NCBI RefSeq assembly: GCF_003429005.1
Contig: NZ_QVQV01000006.1
Coordinates: 558,001 to 622,000, forward strand
Direction of reading: 5' to 3'
Origin: Paraburkholderia sp. DHOC27
GTDB lineage: Bacteria > Pseudomonadota > Gammaproteobacteria > Burkholderiales > Burkholderiaceae
Length of the DNA stretch: 64,000 nt
Below, piece by piece: positions 38,865 to 48,700 of this stretch (position 1 is its first letter; every line of letters starts with the position of its first letter). The position numbers were made by a program, and so were the translations under genes. The notes under the pieces are model-generated. The model saw nothing but the letters and a program-made list of their open reading frames with translations, was not told where the DNA came from and ran no database searches.

Positions 38865-39497
38865 ATGAATCAGCCGAAAATCAAAAGAGATCCTGAAGGC
38901 ACCCGGCGCCGTATTCTGCTCGCGGCAGCTGAGGAATTTGCAAATGGTGGGTTGTTCGGCGCGCGCGTCGATCAGATCGCCCGCCGTGCGGAAACCAATG
39001 AACGAATGCTCTACTACTACTTCGGTAGCAAGGAGCAGCTTTTCACCGCCGTACTGGAGCACGCATTCAGCGCGCTCACTGAAGCTGAACGCACGCTCGA
39101 CCTGGCGGGTATCGCTCCGGTCGAGGCCGTCACGCGGCTGGCGCATTTCGTGTGGGACTACTATCGCGATCACCCCGAACTGCTGCGTCTCGTCAACAAC
39201 GAGAACCTGCACGAGGCGCGCTATATGCAGAAGTCCACCCGCATCCGGGAAATGATTTCGCCCATCGTTGCCACGCTGGCGAGCATTCTCGAACGCGGTC
39301 AGCGGGCGGGGTTGTTTCGTACCAATGTCGACCCGCTGCGTTTTTACGTGACGCTCTCCGGCATGGGGTATTACATCGTGTCGAACCGCTTCACGCTGGA
39401 AGCGACGATGGGCCGCGATTTCAGCGCGCCCGCGGAGCGTAGCGAACTGGTGCAGATGAACACGGAGTTGTTGCTGGCGTACCTGTTGAGGCGCTAG
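38865..39497 (+). CDS. TetR/AcrR family transcriptional regulator
   Basis: A 210-residue repressor-type regulator. The N-terminal helix-turn-helix spans about residues 15-60 (RRRILLAAAEEFANGGLFGA, DQIARRAETNERMLYYYFGS, KEQLF). The C-terminal ligand domain is helical, with WDYYRDHPELLRLVNNENLH. Ligand and targets are unknown. The nearest neighbours are rsxB (divergent) and the PHB depolymerase gene (convergent). Confidence 0.88.
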   Translation: MNQPKIKRDPEGTRRRILLAAAEEFANGGLFGARVDQIARRAETNERMLYYYFGSKEQLFTAVLEHAFSALTEAERTLDLAGIAPVEAVTRLAHFVWDYYRDHPELLRLVNNENLHEARYMQKSTRIREMISPIVATLASILERGQRAGLFRTNVDPLRFYVTLSGMGYYIVSNRFTLEATMGRDFSAPAERSELVQMNTELLLAYLLRR

Positions 39498-39657
39498 ACG
39501 GGGCCAGGCGTTATGGAGCGTCGTGCAGCGGTGGCGACGTTAGATAACATCGCGGCACGCTTCTCATTGGGCGAGCGAAGTTTCGCTGTGCCACTCAATT
39601 TTGCGCCCGGCTTGCACCTGACGTGTGGTGCCTGAAAATTCGAAGTGCGATCCAAAC

Positions 39658-39696
39658 AAAAACGGCCCCTGAAATTCAGGGGCCGTTTTCTTTTCG
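39658..39696. terminator. Bidirectional terminator, phaZ/TetR
   Basis: Fifteen bases AAAACGGCCCCTGAA (39659-39673) pair perfectly with 39675-39689; the stem is bounded by A and T runs. It lies between convergent genes and can stop both. Confidence 0.9.
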
Positions 39697-39779
39697 TCGC
39701 TCACCAACCTGGAAACGAGTTCGAAACCGTCGCGGTCCAGTGAGTCAAGCCGCAGGTTGCGCAAGTTGCACGAGCCGCA

Positions 39780-41060
39780 TCATGCTTCGACTTTTTCCGC
39801 CGGGGCTTTGGTGCTCTTGTTGTTGTGCGCGAGGATGAAGTCGCGCAGCTGCGGATAAATGATGGTGCGCCAGCGCCGGCCCGAGAAGATGCCGTAGTGG
39901 CCGCACTTTTCAGCGGTGAAATGCTGCTTGTCCCTGGCAGGGATGCCGCTGCACAGATCATGCGCGGCACGCGTCTGACCGTCACCGGAGATATCGTCCA
40001 GTTCGCCTTCAATCGTGAAGAGGGCCGTGGTCTTGATGTCCTGCGGCCGCACGCGCTCGCCCGACACGTCCCACGTGCCTTCGGCCAGACGGAATTCCTG
40101 GAAGACCACACGGATGGTGTCGAGGTAATAGTCGGCGTCCATGTCGAGCACGGCGTTGTACTCGTCGTAGAAGCGGCGGTGCGCTTCGGCGTCGTCTTCG
40201 TCGCCGGCCAGCAGGCTCTGGTAGTAGTCCCAGTGCGAAGCGGCGTGACGCTCCGGATTCATGGCCACGAAACCCGTGTGTTGCAGGAAGCCCGGATAGA
40301 CCTTGCGGCCCACGCCCGGATAGTTCGGCGGCACCGTGTGGATCACGTTGTTGTCGAACCATTCGAACGAATGCTGCGTGGCAAGCGAATTCACCGAAGT
40401 CGGGCTCTTACGCGCGTCGATCGGGCCGCCCATCATCGTCATCGTGCGCGGCGTGTCCTCGCCGCGGCTCGCCAGCAGCGAAATGGCGGCAAGCACCGGC
40501 ACGGTGGGCTGGCAAACGGAAATGACGTGCAGGTTCTTCGCGCCGATATGGCGGATGAACTCCTGAATGTAAGCAACGTAATCGTCGAGGCGGAACTGGC
40601 CGTCTTCAAGCGGCACCATGCGTGCGTCGAGCCAGTCGGTGATGTACACCTTGTGGTCCTGCAGCAGGGTGCGCACGGTATCGCGCAGCAGCGTGGCGTG
40701 GTGGCCGGACAACGGCGCGCACACCAGCACCACCGGTTCGTCTTTCAGTTGACTGACAGCGCCGCTGTCATCAGCGAAACGCTTGAAGCGCAAGAGACGG
40801 CAAAACGGCTTCTCGATGATCGTTTGTTCGATGATCGGAATGTTGTGGCCGTCCTTGACGATCTGATGGATGTTGAATTCGGGCTTTTCGTAGTCTTTGC
40901 CGAGCCGGTAGAGCAACTCGTAACCGGCGGAAAGACGGGTGGCGCCCGGAACATAGGCAAATGGGCTGGCCGGATTCGCGAAAGACTTCGACGCGGCCTG
41001 AGCCCAGGCGGTCAGCGGGCTCAACAATGCCCGCTGGAATTCGTGTATTTGATAGAGCAT
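39780..41060 (-). CDS. phaZ: Intracellular poly(3-hydroxybutyrate) depolymerase
   Basis: This 426-residue cytoplasmic enzyme mobilises stored PHB granules. It belongs to the intracellular i-PhaZ family of Ralstonia type, with MLYQIHEFQRALLSPL at the start. Its likely nucleophile is the cysteine in VISVCQPTVPVLA, replacing the serine of ordinary lipase boxes, and CGHYGIFSGRRWR near the end supplies a histidine. There is no signal peptide. The start at 41060 has GGAG five bases upstream. A promoter is predicted at 41171-41199. No PHB synthesis genes are in the window. Confidence 0.92.
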   Translation of the reverse strand: MLYQIHEFQRALLSPLTAWAQAASKSFANPASPFAYVPGATRLSAGYELLYRLGKDYEKPEFNIHQIVKDGHNIPIIEQTIIEKPFCRLLRFKRFADDSGAVSQLKDEPVVLVCAPLSGHHATLLRDTVRTLLQDHKVYITDWLDARMVPLEDGQFRLDDYVAYIQEFIRHIGAKNLHVISVCQPTVPVLAAISLLASRGEDTPRTMTMMGGPIDARKSPTSVNSLATQHSFEWFDNNVIHTVPPNYPGVGRKVYPGFLQHTGFVAMNPERHAASHWDYYQSLLAGDEDDAEAHRRFYDEYNAVLDMDADYYLDTIRVVFQEFRLAEGTWDVSGERVRPQDIKTTALFTIEGELDDISGDGQTRAAHDLCSGIPARDKQHFTAEKCGHYGIFSGRRWRTIIYPQLRDFILAHNNKSTKAPAEKVEA

Positions 41061-41395
41061 GGGTGCTCCATTGTTGGGGCGGTTCGCATGGGGCTTCGCA
41101 AACACGCAGGTGGCGTAGCGGCGGGCCGTAGTGGTTGTGGACGCTGGTTATCGGCCAACAGTTGCGGTTGATAATATAGAACAACGCTACATTGTGCAAC
41201 GCAGCAATGGAAGGTCGGGCATTTGCTAAAACGTCATTAGATCATGGTATAGCCGATGTTGCTGCACTGCTATACGGGGTTCCCGCAGGGTCAAGTTTTT
41301 CGCTCTTCCTGCCGATACGCCCCAGCCTTCATCGCCTGCCATGATCCCGACGTGATCAGTACCAGCTCCACCAGCAGCACGTTCCGCGCCCGGCG
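41061..41395. other. Intergenic region phaZ-GH15
   Basis: 335 bases; no gene seen. It contains the predicted phaZ promoter and the phaZ leader. Confidence 0.55.
41171..41199 (-). promoter_or_regulatory. Predicted sigma-70 promoter of phaZ
   Basis: Read on the minus strand, TTGCAC (41199-41194) and TATTAT (41176-41171) are 17 bases apart, an excellent match to the sigma-70 consensus. Transcription would start about 100 bases before the phaZ ATG. The -35 sits within a TGC-rich stretch (TTGCTGCGTTGCACAA) that resembles known PhaR binding sites; that is inference. Confidence 0.65.
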
Positions 41396-43258
41396 TTAAA
41401 CCGCCGGCTGCGCGGACGCCGCGCCCTCCTCGCTCTCGCCGTCGTGCGGCGGTTGTCCGGTCGCTTTGGCCATCTCCTGCTCGTGCTTCATCAGATTGAG
41501 CCCCGTGTGCACCAGTGCCACGTGCGAAAACGCCTGCGGGAAGTTGCCAACCAGGCGCTTCGCGGCCGGATCGTATTCTTCGGCGAGCAGGCCGACGTCG
41601 TTGGCGAGTCCGAGCAGACGTTCGAACATTTCCTCGGCTTCGGCCACGCGGCCCTGCATGGCGAGGTTATCCACCATCCAGAAGCTGCAAGCGAGGAAAG
41701 TGCCTTCGCCAGGTGGCAGGCCGTCGTCGAATTCGGTGGTGCGGTAGCGCATCACGAAGCCGTCGCGCATCAGATACTTTTCCGTCGCCGCGACCGTGCC
41801 GATCACGCGCGGATCGCTGGGCGGCAGAAAGCCGACCTGCGGCAACAGCAGCACGCTGGCGTCGAGTTCATCGCCGCCGTACACCTGCGTGAAGGCGTTG
41901 AGCTTGCTGTTCCAGCTACGCTCGCAGACCTCGGCGTGAATCTGGTCGCGGATCGCGCGCCAATGTTCGATCGGGCCGGGCAGGTCGAACAATTCGGCTG
42001 ATTTGACCGCGCGGTCGAAGGCCACCCACGCCATCACCTTCGAGAACGTGAAGTGCTGACGGCCGCCGCGCGTTTCCCAGATGCCTTCGTCGGGCTGCTG
42101 CCAGATCGTCTCCAGATGTTCGAGCATTTCGCACTGCACGTTCCAGGCAGTCTCGTCGTTTTGCAGACCGCCCACCCGCGCCAGATGCAGCGCGTTCATC
42201 ACTTCGCCGTAGACGTCCAGTTGCAGCTGGCCGGCCGCATTGTTGCCGATGCGCACGGGCGCCGCACCCTGGTAGCCCGGCAGCCAGTCGATCTCGGACT
42301 CGGGCAGACGCCGCTCGCCCGCGATGCCGTACATGATCTGCAACTGCTCCGGCGAGCCCGCCATCACGCGAGCCAGCCAGCTACGCCATGCACGGGCTTC
42401 GTCGAAGTAGCCGCCGCGCATCATGGCGAGCAGGGTGATGGTGGCGTCGCGCAGCCAGCAGTAGCGGTAGTCCCAGTTACGCGTGCCGCCGAGCTGTTCC
42501 GGCAACGAGGTGGTGGGCGCGGCCACGATGCCGCCGGTCGGCTCGTAGGCGAGCGCCTTCAACGTGATCAGCGAGCGGCGGATCGGCTCCGCGTACTTGC
42601 CCTCGACCGTGCTGCGCGCCGCCCATTCGCGCCAGTGATTCTCCGTGCGGGCGAGCGCCGTGTGCGGGTCGCGCGCCGGCGGGATACGCAGATGCGATGG
42701 TGAGTAAGCGAGCGAGAACGGCACGCGCTCGCCAGCGGTGACGGTGAACTCGGCGACGCTGTGCATGTTTTCGCCGCGCACTTCGACGGGCGTGCGCAGA
42801 ATCGCCGTGTCCGGTCCGACGATCGCCTTGATGCCGCTGTCGTGCTTCAGGCGGCTCACCCACGGAATCGAGAAGCCGTAATCGAAGCGCAGCACCAGTT
42901 CCATCTTCATGCGTACCGTGCCACGGCGGCCCACCACGATCCGGACCAGTTCCGACCAGCCATTGCCCGGCGGCATGAAATCAATGACGGTCACCGCGCC
43001 ATCGGCGGTTTCGATATCGGTTTCGAGAATCAGGGTTTCGCCGCGATAGCGACGTTTGATCACCGGCGGCTTCTCGGCGTCGTCCAGATTGGGGGCGATC
43101 AGCCAGCGGCCGTGCTGTTCGGTGCCGAGCAGGGCGGCGAAGCAGGCGCCCGAATCGAAACGCGGCCAGCAGAGCCAGTCAACGGAACCATCACGGGAGA
43201 TCAGCGCGGCCGTGTGGCCGTCGCCGACGAGGGCGTAGTCTTCAATGAGTGCGGGCAT
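41396..43258 (-). CDS. Glycoside hydrolase family 15 enzyme
   Basis: A 620-residue cytoplasmic enzyme of the GH15 glucoamylase/trehalase-like family. The N-terminal domain (MPALIEDYALVGDGHTAALI, SRDGSVDWLCWPRFDS) is the DUF5911 module. The (alpha/alpha)6 domain has RNWDYRYCWLRDATITLLAM and, near the end, EEYDPAAKRLVGNFPQAFSH. Close relatives include trehalases and glucoamylases acting on alpha-glucosides; the substrate is not certain. No signal peptide, and no trehalose synthesis genes nearby. The start has no strong ribosome-binding site. Confidence 0.88.
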   Translation of the reverse strand: MPALIEDYALVGDGHTAALISRDGSVDWLCWPRFDSGACFAALLGTEQHGRWLIAPNLDDAEKPPVIKRRYRGETLILETDIETADGAVTVIDFMPPGNGWSELVRIVVGRRGTVRMKMELVLRFDYGFSIPWVSRLKHDSGIKAIVGPDTAILRTPVEVRGENMHSVAEFTVTAGERVPFSLAYSPSHLRIPPARDPHTALARTENHWREWAARSTVEGKYAEPIRRSLITLKALAYEPTGGIVAAPTTSLPEQLGGTRNWDYRYCWLRDATITLLAMMRGGYFDEARAWRSWLARVMAGSPEQLQIMYGIAGERRLPESEIDWLPGYQGAAPVRIGNNAAGQLQLDVYGEVMNALHLARVGGLQNDETAWNVQCEMLEHLETIWQQPDEGIWETRGGRQHFTFSKVMAWVAFDRAVKSAELFDLPGPIEHWRAIRDQIHAEVCERSWNSKLNAFTQVYGGDELDASVLLLPQVGFLPPSDPRVIGTVAATEKYLMRDGFVMRYRTTEFDDGLPPGEGTFLACSFWMVDNLAMQGRVAEAEEMFERLLGLANDVGLLAEEYDPAAKRLVGNFPQAFSHVALVHTGLNLMKHEQEMAKATGQPPHDGESEEGAASAQPAV

Positions 43259-43528
43259 AGGGCTAATTCAGGGCTAGATTCAGGGACCAGGTTCAGGTAA
43301 GCGTCATAAGCAGCATGTAAGGAATGCGCCCGTCGCGTGGCGGGCCGCTGTTATTACCGGACTCGCTGCATGCGTTTTGGTTCACCGCGTGTCTTGGGCG
43401 TTCCGGCTTGGCAACCCGGCAAGCTGCTGCGTAAAATCAGATCTTTGGTTGATGAGCGAAGGCCTGTCCAGGGCTGCACCGTGACGGGCCATCCGCGTAT
43501 GCGAAGACTGTTTTCGAGGAGGAAGGCC

Positions 43529-43774
43529 ATGCTGAACCCGTCGAAATCCGATTGCATCACCATACTCTCCGCCGCCAGCAAACTGGCCGGCGATTCCCTG
43601 CTACCGCTGGACGCGCGCAGCCTCGGTCTGTCGCGCAACTGCCTGAACGCCACCGCGGCGTTCCTGATCGAGCGGGCCTGCTTCAAGCAATATCACAAGG
43701 GCGACGGTCATTATGCCGTCGGCGGCCTGTCGCTGCAGGGGCGCCTGCGCCTCGAGCAACTGGCTAACGGCTAG
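43529..43774 (+). CDS. Hypothetical 81-residue protein
   Basis: A small soluble protein, MLNPSKSDCITILSAASKLA at the start, with a predicted helix-rich pattern and a C-terminal RLRLEQLANG. It may be a winged-helix-like fold (ending HYAVGGLSLQGRLRL), but I cannot place it in a family. Support: the ATG at 43529 follows GAGGAGGAAG at a good distance, and codon use is normal. The longer upstream frame (to 43337) lacks protein features. Confidence 0.6.
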   Translation: MLNPSKSDCITILSAASKLAGDSLLPLDARSLGLSRNCLNATAAFLIERACFKQYHKGDGHYAVGGLSLQGRLRLEQLANG

Positions 43775-43910
43775 CCGGCTAACGACTCTAATGACTCGCT
43801 GAGCTTGCGGGGCGTAAGCCTGCGTTTTCACCATGCCGCGTTGCGCGCTTGCCCAGCAGAGCGCTGGGCCAGGCGGCAAGCGGTCGTTCGTCGAGCGGCA
43901 ATGCGCCTGC

Positions 43911-44063
43911 TCAGAAATGCGATGCGCTCACACCGAAGATGCCGATCACGCCGATGATGATCAGATAGAGCGCAACGATGTAATTCAGGAGGCGCGGCAT
44001 CACGAGGATGAGGATGCCGGCGATCAGCGATACCACCGGGCCCAGGCTGAGGGTGATGTTCAT
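43911..44063 (-). CDS. DUF3096 small hydrophobic protein
   Basis: A 50-residue protein with two membrane helices: LSLGPVVSLIAGILILVMP and LNYIVALYLIIIGVIGIFG, joined by a short RL turn. This is the DUF3096 pattern, found in many proteobacteria with no known role. The ATG at 44063 has GGAG six bases before it. It is divergent from the beta-propeller gene. It is too short for routine gene length cut-offs. Confidence 0.85.
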   Translation of the reverse strand: MNITLSLGPVVSLIAGILILVMPRLLNYIVALYLIIIGVIGIFGVSASHF

Positions 44064-44228
44064 GGAAGCTCCGAGTCTGACTACGGGTTGGGTTGCGGTG
44101 TGAAGACCGATGTTTTGCTTCTATCTTCTATACTTGCGCCGATAACGAAAATACAGACAACGACGCCCGGCAGCGCGCGGCAGACCAGTGACAGCCAATC
44201 CGAACAACCGAATGTCCAGGAGATCCCC

Positions 44229-45539
44229 ATGCCTTGTCGTGACCGAGTTGCTCCGCACGCCGCGTTCTTCGCGTTCCCACGTTCCGATTCAGGCCGACCC
44301 GGCGGCGCGGCCACGCGTGCTTCGTCTGCTCCTCGTCAGTCATTCCAGTCTGCCCGCACGATAATAAGAGGTTTCCTGCTGATGGTCTCGCTTGCGACCA
44401 CACATGCGTTCGCCCAGGATGCCGGACCGGCCCCCGCCGATGGCGTCTACGACATGCTCGTCGGCACCTACACGGGCGGCAAGAGCGAAGGCATCTACGT
44501 CTATCACTTCGACACGAAGACCGGCGAGGCGACCCGCGTGTCGGCCGCGCAGACGGTCAATCCGTCGTACCTCGTGGTCAGCAGCGACCGGCGTCATGTG
44601 TATGCGGTCAATGAACTGCCCGGCGACAACGGTCCCGCCTCGCAGCGCGGCGGCATCAGCGCGTTCGGCTTCGATCCGGTCAGCGGCCAGTTGACGTTCC
44701 TCAACAAGGTCTCGGCTGAAGGCAACGACCCGTGTTATCTGAAGATTTCGCCGGACGGCAAGTATCTGCTGACGGCCAACTATTCGGTGGCCGCCGACCC
44801 GGGCGGCAGCTTCGCCGTGTTCCCGCTGCAACCGGACGGCCAGGTCGGCACGGCGGTGCTGACGGTGCATCACGAGGGCGGTGGTCCGGTGAAGGGACGG
44901 CAGGATAACTCGCACGTCCACTCCACGGTGTTCTCGCCGGACGGCCAGTACCTGTTCGCGCAGGACCTCGGTGCGGACAAGCTGTATTCGTATCGTTACA
45001 CGCCCGACGGCAGCCGCGGACTGTTCGGCCCGACCGAGTGGCGCTATACGGACGTCAAGGCCGGCAGCGGACCGCGCCATCTGGTGTTTGGCCCGGACGG
45101 CAAATACGCGTATCTGACGAGTGAACTGGCCGCCACGGTCAGCACGTTCCGTTACGACGACGGCAAGCTCACGCTGGTCCAGGTGTCACCGCTCAGCGCG
45201 CCGCACTTCAAGGGGCAGGTGGGGGCGGCGGCGATCCATCTGTCGCCGGATGGCCACTTCCTGTATGCCACCAATCGCGGCGATGCCAACGAAATCGTGA
45301 TCTTCTCGGTGGATCAGTCGAACGGCCATCTGAAGCTGATCGGCCGGCAGTCGAGCCTCGGCAAGTCGCCGCGTGAGTTCGCCATTGATCCGACCGGCAA
45401 CTGGCTGATCGTCGGCAATCAGAATAGCGACACCATGTACGTGTTCAAGCGCGATCAGCAGACCGGCTTGCTGGACGCCAACCCGAAGCGGATCGACATT
45501 GGTTCGCCAGTGGATTTCAAGCTGGTCTCGCCGTCGTGA
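44229..45539 (+). CDS. Lactonase-family seven-bladed beta-propeller protein
   Basis: A 436-residue protein of the YbhE/6-phosphogluconolactonase beta-propeller family. The blades recur as YDMLVGTYTGGKSEGIYVYH, FSPDGQYLFAQDLGADKLY and LSPDGHFLYATNRG. A hydrophobic stretch FLLMVSLATTHAFAQ ending at about residue 56 looks like an export signal, so a periplasmic location is likely and a role in glucose catabolism is doubtful. The ATG at 44229 has AGGAGA in front but gives a long N-terminal region; an internal ATG at 44382 is an alternative. Confidence 0.8.
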   Translation: MPCRDRVAPHAAFFAFPRSDSGRPGGAATRASSAPRQSFQSARTIIRGFLLMVSLATTHAFAQDAGPAPADGVYDMLVGTYTGGKSEGIYVYHFDTKTGEATRVSAAQTVNPSYLVVSSDRRHVYAVNELPGDNGPASQRGGISAFGFDPVSGQLTFLNKVSAEGNDPCYLKISPDGKYLLTANYSVAADPGGSFAVFPLQPDGQVGTAVLTVHHEGGGPVKGRQDNSHVHSTVFSPDGQYLFAQDLGADKLYSYRYTPDGSRGLFGPTEWRYTDVKAGSGPRHLVFGPDGKYAYLTSELAATVSTFRYDDGKLTLVQVSPLSAPHFKGQVGAAAIHLSPDGHFLYATNRGDANEIVIFSVDQSNGHLKLIGRQSSLGKSPREFAIDPTGNWLIVGNQNSDTMYVFKRDQQTGLLDANPKRIDIGSPVDFKLVSPS

Positions 45540-45622
45540 TGTCCTGAGCGGCATCGGGTAGCGCGCAGCGCAGTGGATGGATTTTGCACGTTGTTGCTCG
45601 GTGGACCGCGTTTAGTGCACGC

Positions 45623-45661
45623 AAAAAAGCCCCGCAGGCATCGCTGTCTGCGGGGCTTTTT
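45623..45661. terminator. Bidirectional terminator
   Basis: GCCCCGCAG (45629-45637) pairs with CTGCGGGGC (45648-45656), ten-base loop, with A6 before and T5 after. It separates the propeller gene from the convergent ftsK-type gene. Confidence 0.88.
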
Positions 45662-45767
45662 GCTGGCCGGGTTTGATGCGGCCTCATTGCGGCTCGTTGC
45701 GGCCGCATTGCGGGCTCAAGGCCTCAATGCGGTTTCAAGCAAACACCGCGCTTGCGATACTCGCCGC

Positions 45768-48700
45768 TCATTCCGCCGGACCAGGCGCCAGCACTTCGCG
45801 GCTGCCGTTGATACCCATCGCCGACACCAGTCCGGCCGTCTCCATCTGTTCCACGAGGCGCGCAGCGCGGTTGTAGCCAATGCGCAATTGCCGCTGCACC
45901 GATGAGATCGACGCGCGCCGGGTCCGCACCACGAAGGCGACCGCCTCGTCGTAGAGCGGGTCGGCTTCGGCATCGGGCGTGTCGCCGAACAGGTCCTGCG
46001 TGGCGCCTTCGGTCGTGGGACCGTCGAGGATGCCTTCCTCGTATTGCGGCTCACCGAACTGCTTCAGATACTCGACGATCCGATGTACCTCCTCGTCGGC
46101 CACGAACGCGCCGTGCACGCGCTGCGGATAACCGGTGCCAGGCGGCAGGAACAGCATGTCGCCCTGGCCGAGCAGCGATTCGGCGCCCATCTGATCGAGA
46201 ATCGTGCGCGAGTCGATCTTGGACGACACCTGGAAGGCGACGCGGGTCGGGATGTTGGCCTTGATGAGCCCCGTGATGACATCGACCGAAGGCCGTTGGG
46301 TCGCAAGAATCAGGTGGATGCCCGCGGCGCGCGCTTTCTGCGCGAGGCGCGCAATCAGCTCTTCGATCTTCTTGCCGGCCACCATCATCAGATCGGCAAG
46401 CTCGTCGATCACGACGACGATCAACGGCAGCGTGGCGAGCGGCTCGGGCGCTTCCGGCGTCAACGAAAACGGGTTGCCGAGTTTCTTGCCGGCCGCTTCC
46501 GCGTCGCGGATTTTCTGGTTGAAGCCCGCCAGATTGCGCACGCCCACCGCCGACATCAGCCGGTAGCGCTTCTCCATTTCGCCGACACACCAGTTGAGCG
46601 CGTTGGCCGCCAGCTTCATGTCCGTGACCACCGGCGCGAGCAGATGCGGAATGCCTTCGTAGACCGACAGTTCCAGCATCTTCGGATCGATCATGATGAG
46701 GCGCACGTCTTCCGGCGTGGCCTTGTACAGCAGCGACACGATCATGGCGTTGATCGCCACCGACTTGCCCGAGCCGGTCGTACCCGCTACCAGCATGTGC
46801 GGCGCCTTGGCCAGATCGGCGACGACCGGATGGCCGGTGATGTCCTTGCCCATTGCGAGCGTCAGCATGGAGTGCGAGTGCTGGTAGACATTCGCTTCGA
46901 GGATCTCAGAGAGACGAATGGTCTGCCGCTTCGCGTTGGGCAGTTCGAGACCCATGCAGGTCTTGCCGGGGATAGTCTCGACGACGCGAATCGAGGTCAG
47001 GCCCAGGCCGCGCGACAGGTCCTTCATCAGGCCGACGATCTGGCTGCCGCGCACGCCGAGCGCAGGCTCGACTTCGAAGCGCGTGATGACCGGCCCCGCG
47101 GACGCGCCGACCACCGTCACCGGCACCTTGAATTCCTGCAAACGCTGTTCGATCAACTGGCCGGTTTCTGCGAGACGTTCCTCGGAGACCGGCTCGACAT
47201 CGGTGTCGGCGCGGGCGAGCAGATCGAGCGTGGGCAGTTCGACCATTGAAGCCGCTGGCGCATGGAATTCGAATACGGTCGGTGCATGGCCACGCACGGG
47301 AGGGCGGGGCGCGACGGGTTCGTTGGCCGGCTCGTGACGGGTGATCGGAAACGGCGCGGTGAGGCCGGATGCGATGGGGCCGGTGCTGTTGCTGATCGGG
47401 TTGCTGTCGTCGATGCTAGAGGCGTCGGGTGCGTCGTATTCGTCGACTGCGATGGGGTCGTCCTCGACCGCGTCGAACGGCGCGGGCGCGAGTTCATTGC
47501 TCGCGGATGCGGCGTCGGAGACCTCGGAACCGGCGCGGGCGATGCCATGTGCGCCGAAGCCGGGAAAGCGCACCACGTTCGAGACCACAGCGGCGGGCGG
47601 TAGCGCGGGCTCGCTGGATGTGGGCGCGGCGTGTGCTGGCGCGACGGGGGTGGTGCGGGCGGACTCGTCGGTGTGCTGAGGTTGTTCTGCCTGGCTACTT
47701 TTCGCGGGAAGGTCAACCGGTGCGTCGGGTTCGCTGCGTACAGCGTGATCGACATGGCTGGCCGCTTCGGAGTAATCGCCGTGGTCGGTACGTGCAGCAT
47801 CGGTATTGCGTTCGGTCTGGCTGGGGTGAGCGAGATCGCCAACGTCCCCGGTATGGTCGACGCGTCCAACGTGCTCGACGGGGCTCGGCTCTGCGGCTGG
47901 CTCTAGATGTTCGGCGGCGCTGGGAACACTGGCGTGCTCAGCTTCCGTCACTGCCGACGACGTATGGTCGGATGTGCTGACGATTGCCGAGAAGGGCAGG
48001 GGAGCGTCATTTGCAGACGCAGCGGCGGGAGCGGGCGAAGCCTCCGCAGGCGAGGCTGGGACGTTGGTTGCGTCTGGTTGCGTTGCATCCGCTGCGGCGG
48101 GCTGCGCAGAGAGCGATGCGTCAGAAGGCGCAGATTCAGCAGGTGCAGCAGGTGCAGCGGTTGCAGCGGTTACGGCAGACGTAGCAAGCGCAGCCGCCTT
48201 ACCAGGCGCCACAGACGCAGATGCCGCAGGCGTGCCCGATGCAACACCCGCAGCAAGCGCATCAGCCGAAGCGGTGCCAACCGCATCCATGTTCGCGGTC
48301 GGTTCGCCCGTGCCGCGAGTGCCGTCTGCGTCGGTCAGCTTGTGCTCCACCCCTTGCGATGCGGGACCAGCCGCCTCGGTCGTAAACCGCACCACCTCGG
48401 CGCCACCGCGTCGAGCGAGGCTCGCGCCGGCGATGGTTGTCCAGCGGGCCGCATTTTCTTCGATGCTGCGCAACGTCTCCTGCACGCTCGCCGGCGGCGT
48501 GACGGCTTGCGTGTTCGCTGACGGTCGCGAGAAGGTCGGGGCACGCGTGCCGGTCCGCGTGACCGGAGACCGGTTCAGGTTGGACTGCGCGTTCTGCCCA
48601 GACGTGCCCTGGACACCGGGTGCCGTGCCTGGCGTCGTCGCACCGGCAGGCCCGTTGAAGCCGGACCGTTGCACGGGACCTCGCGTGCCGGAAGCGGGCG

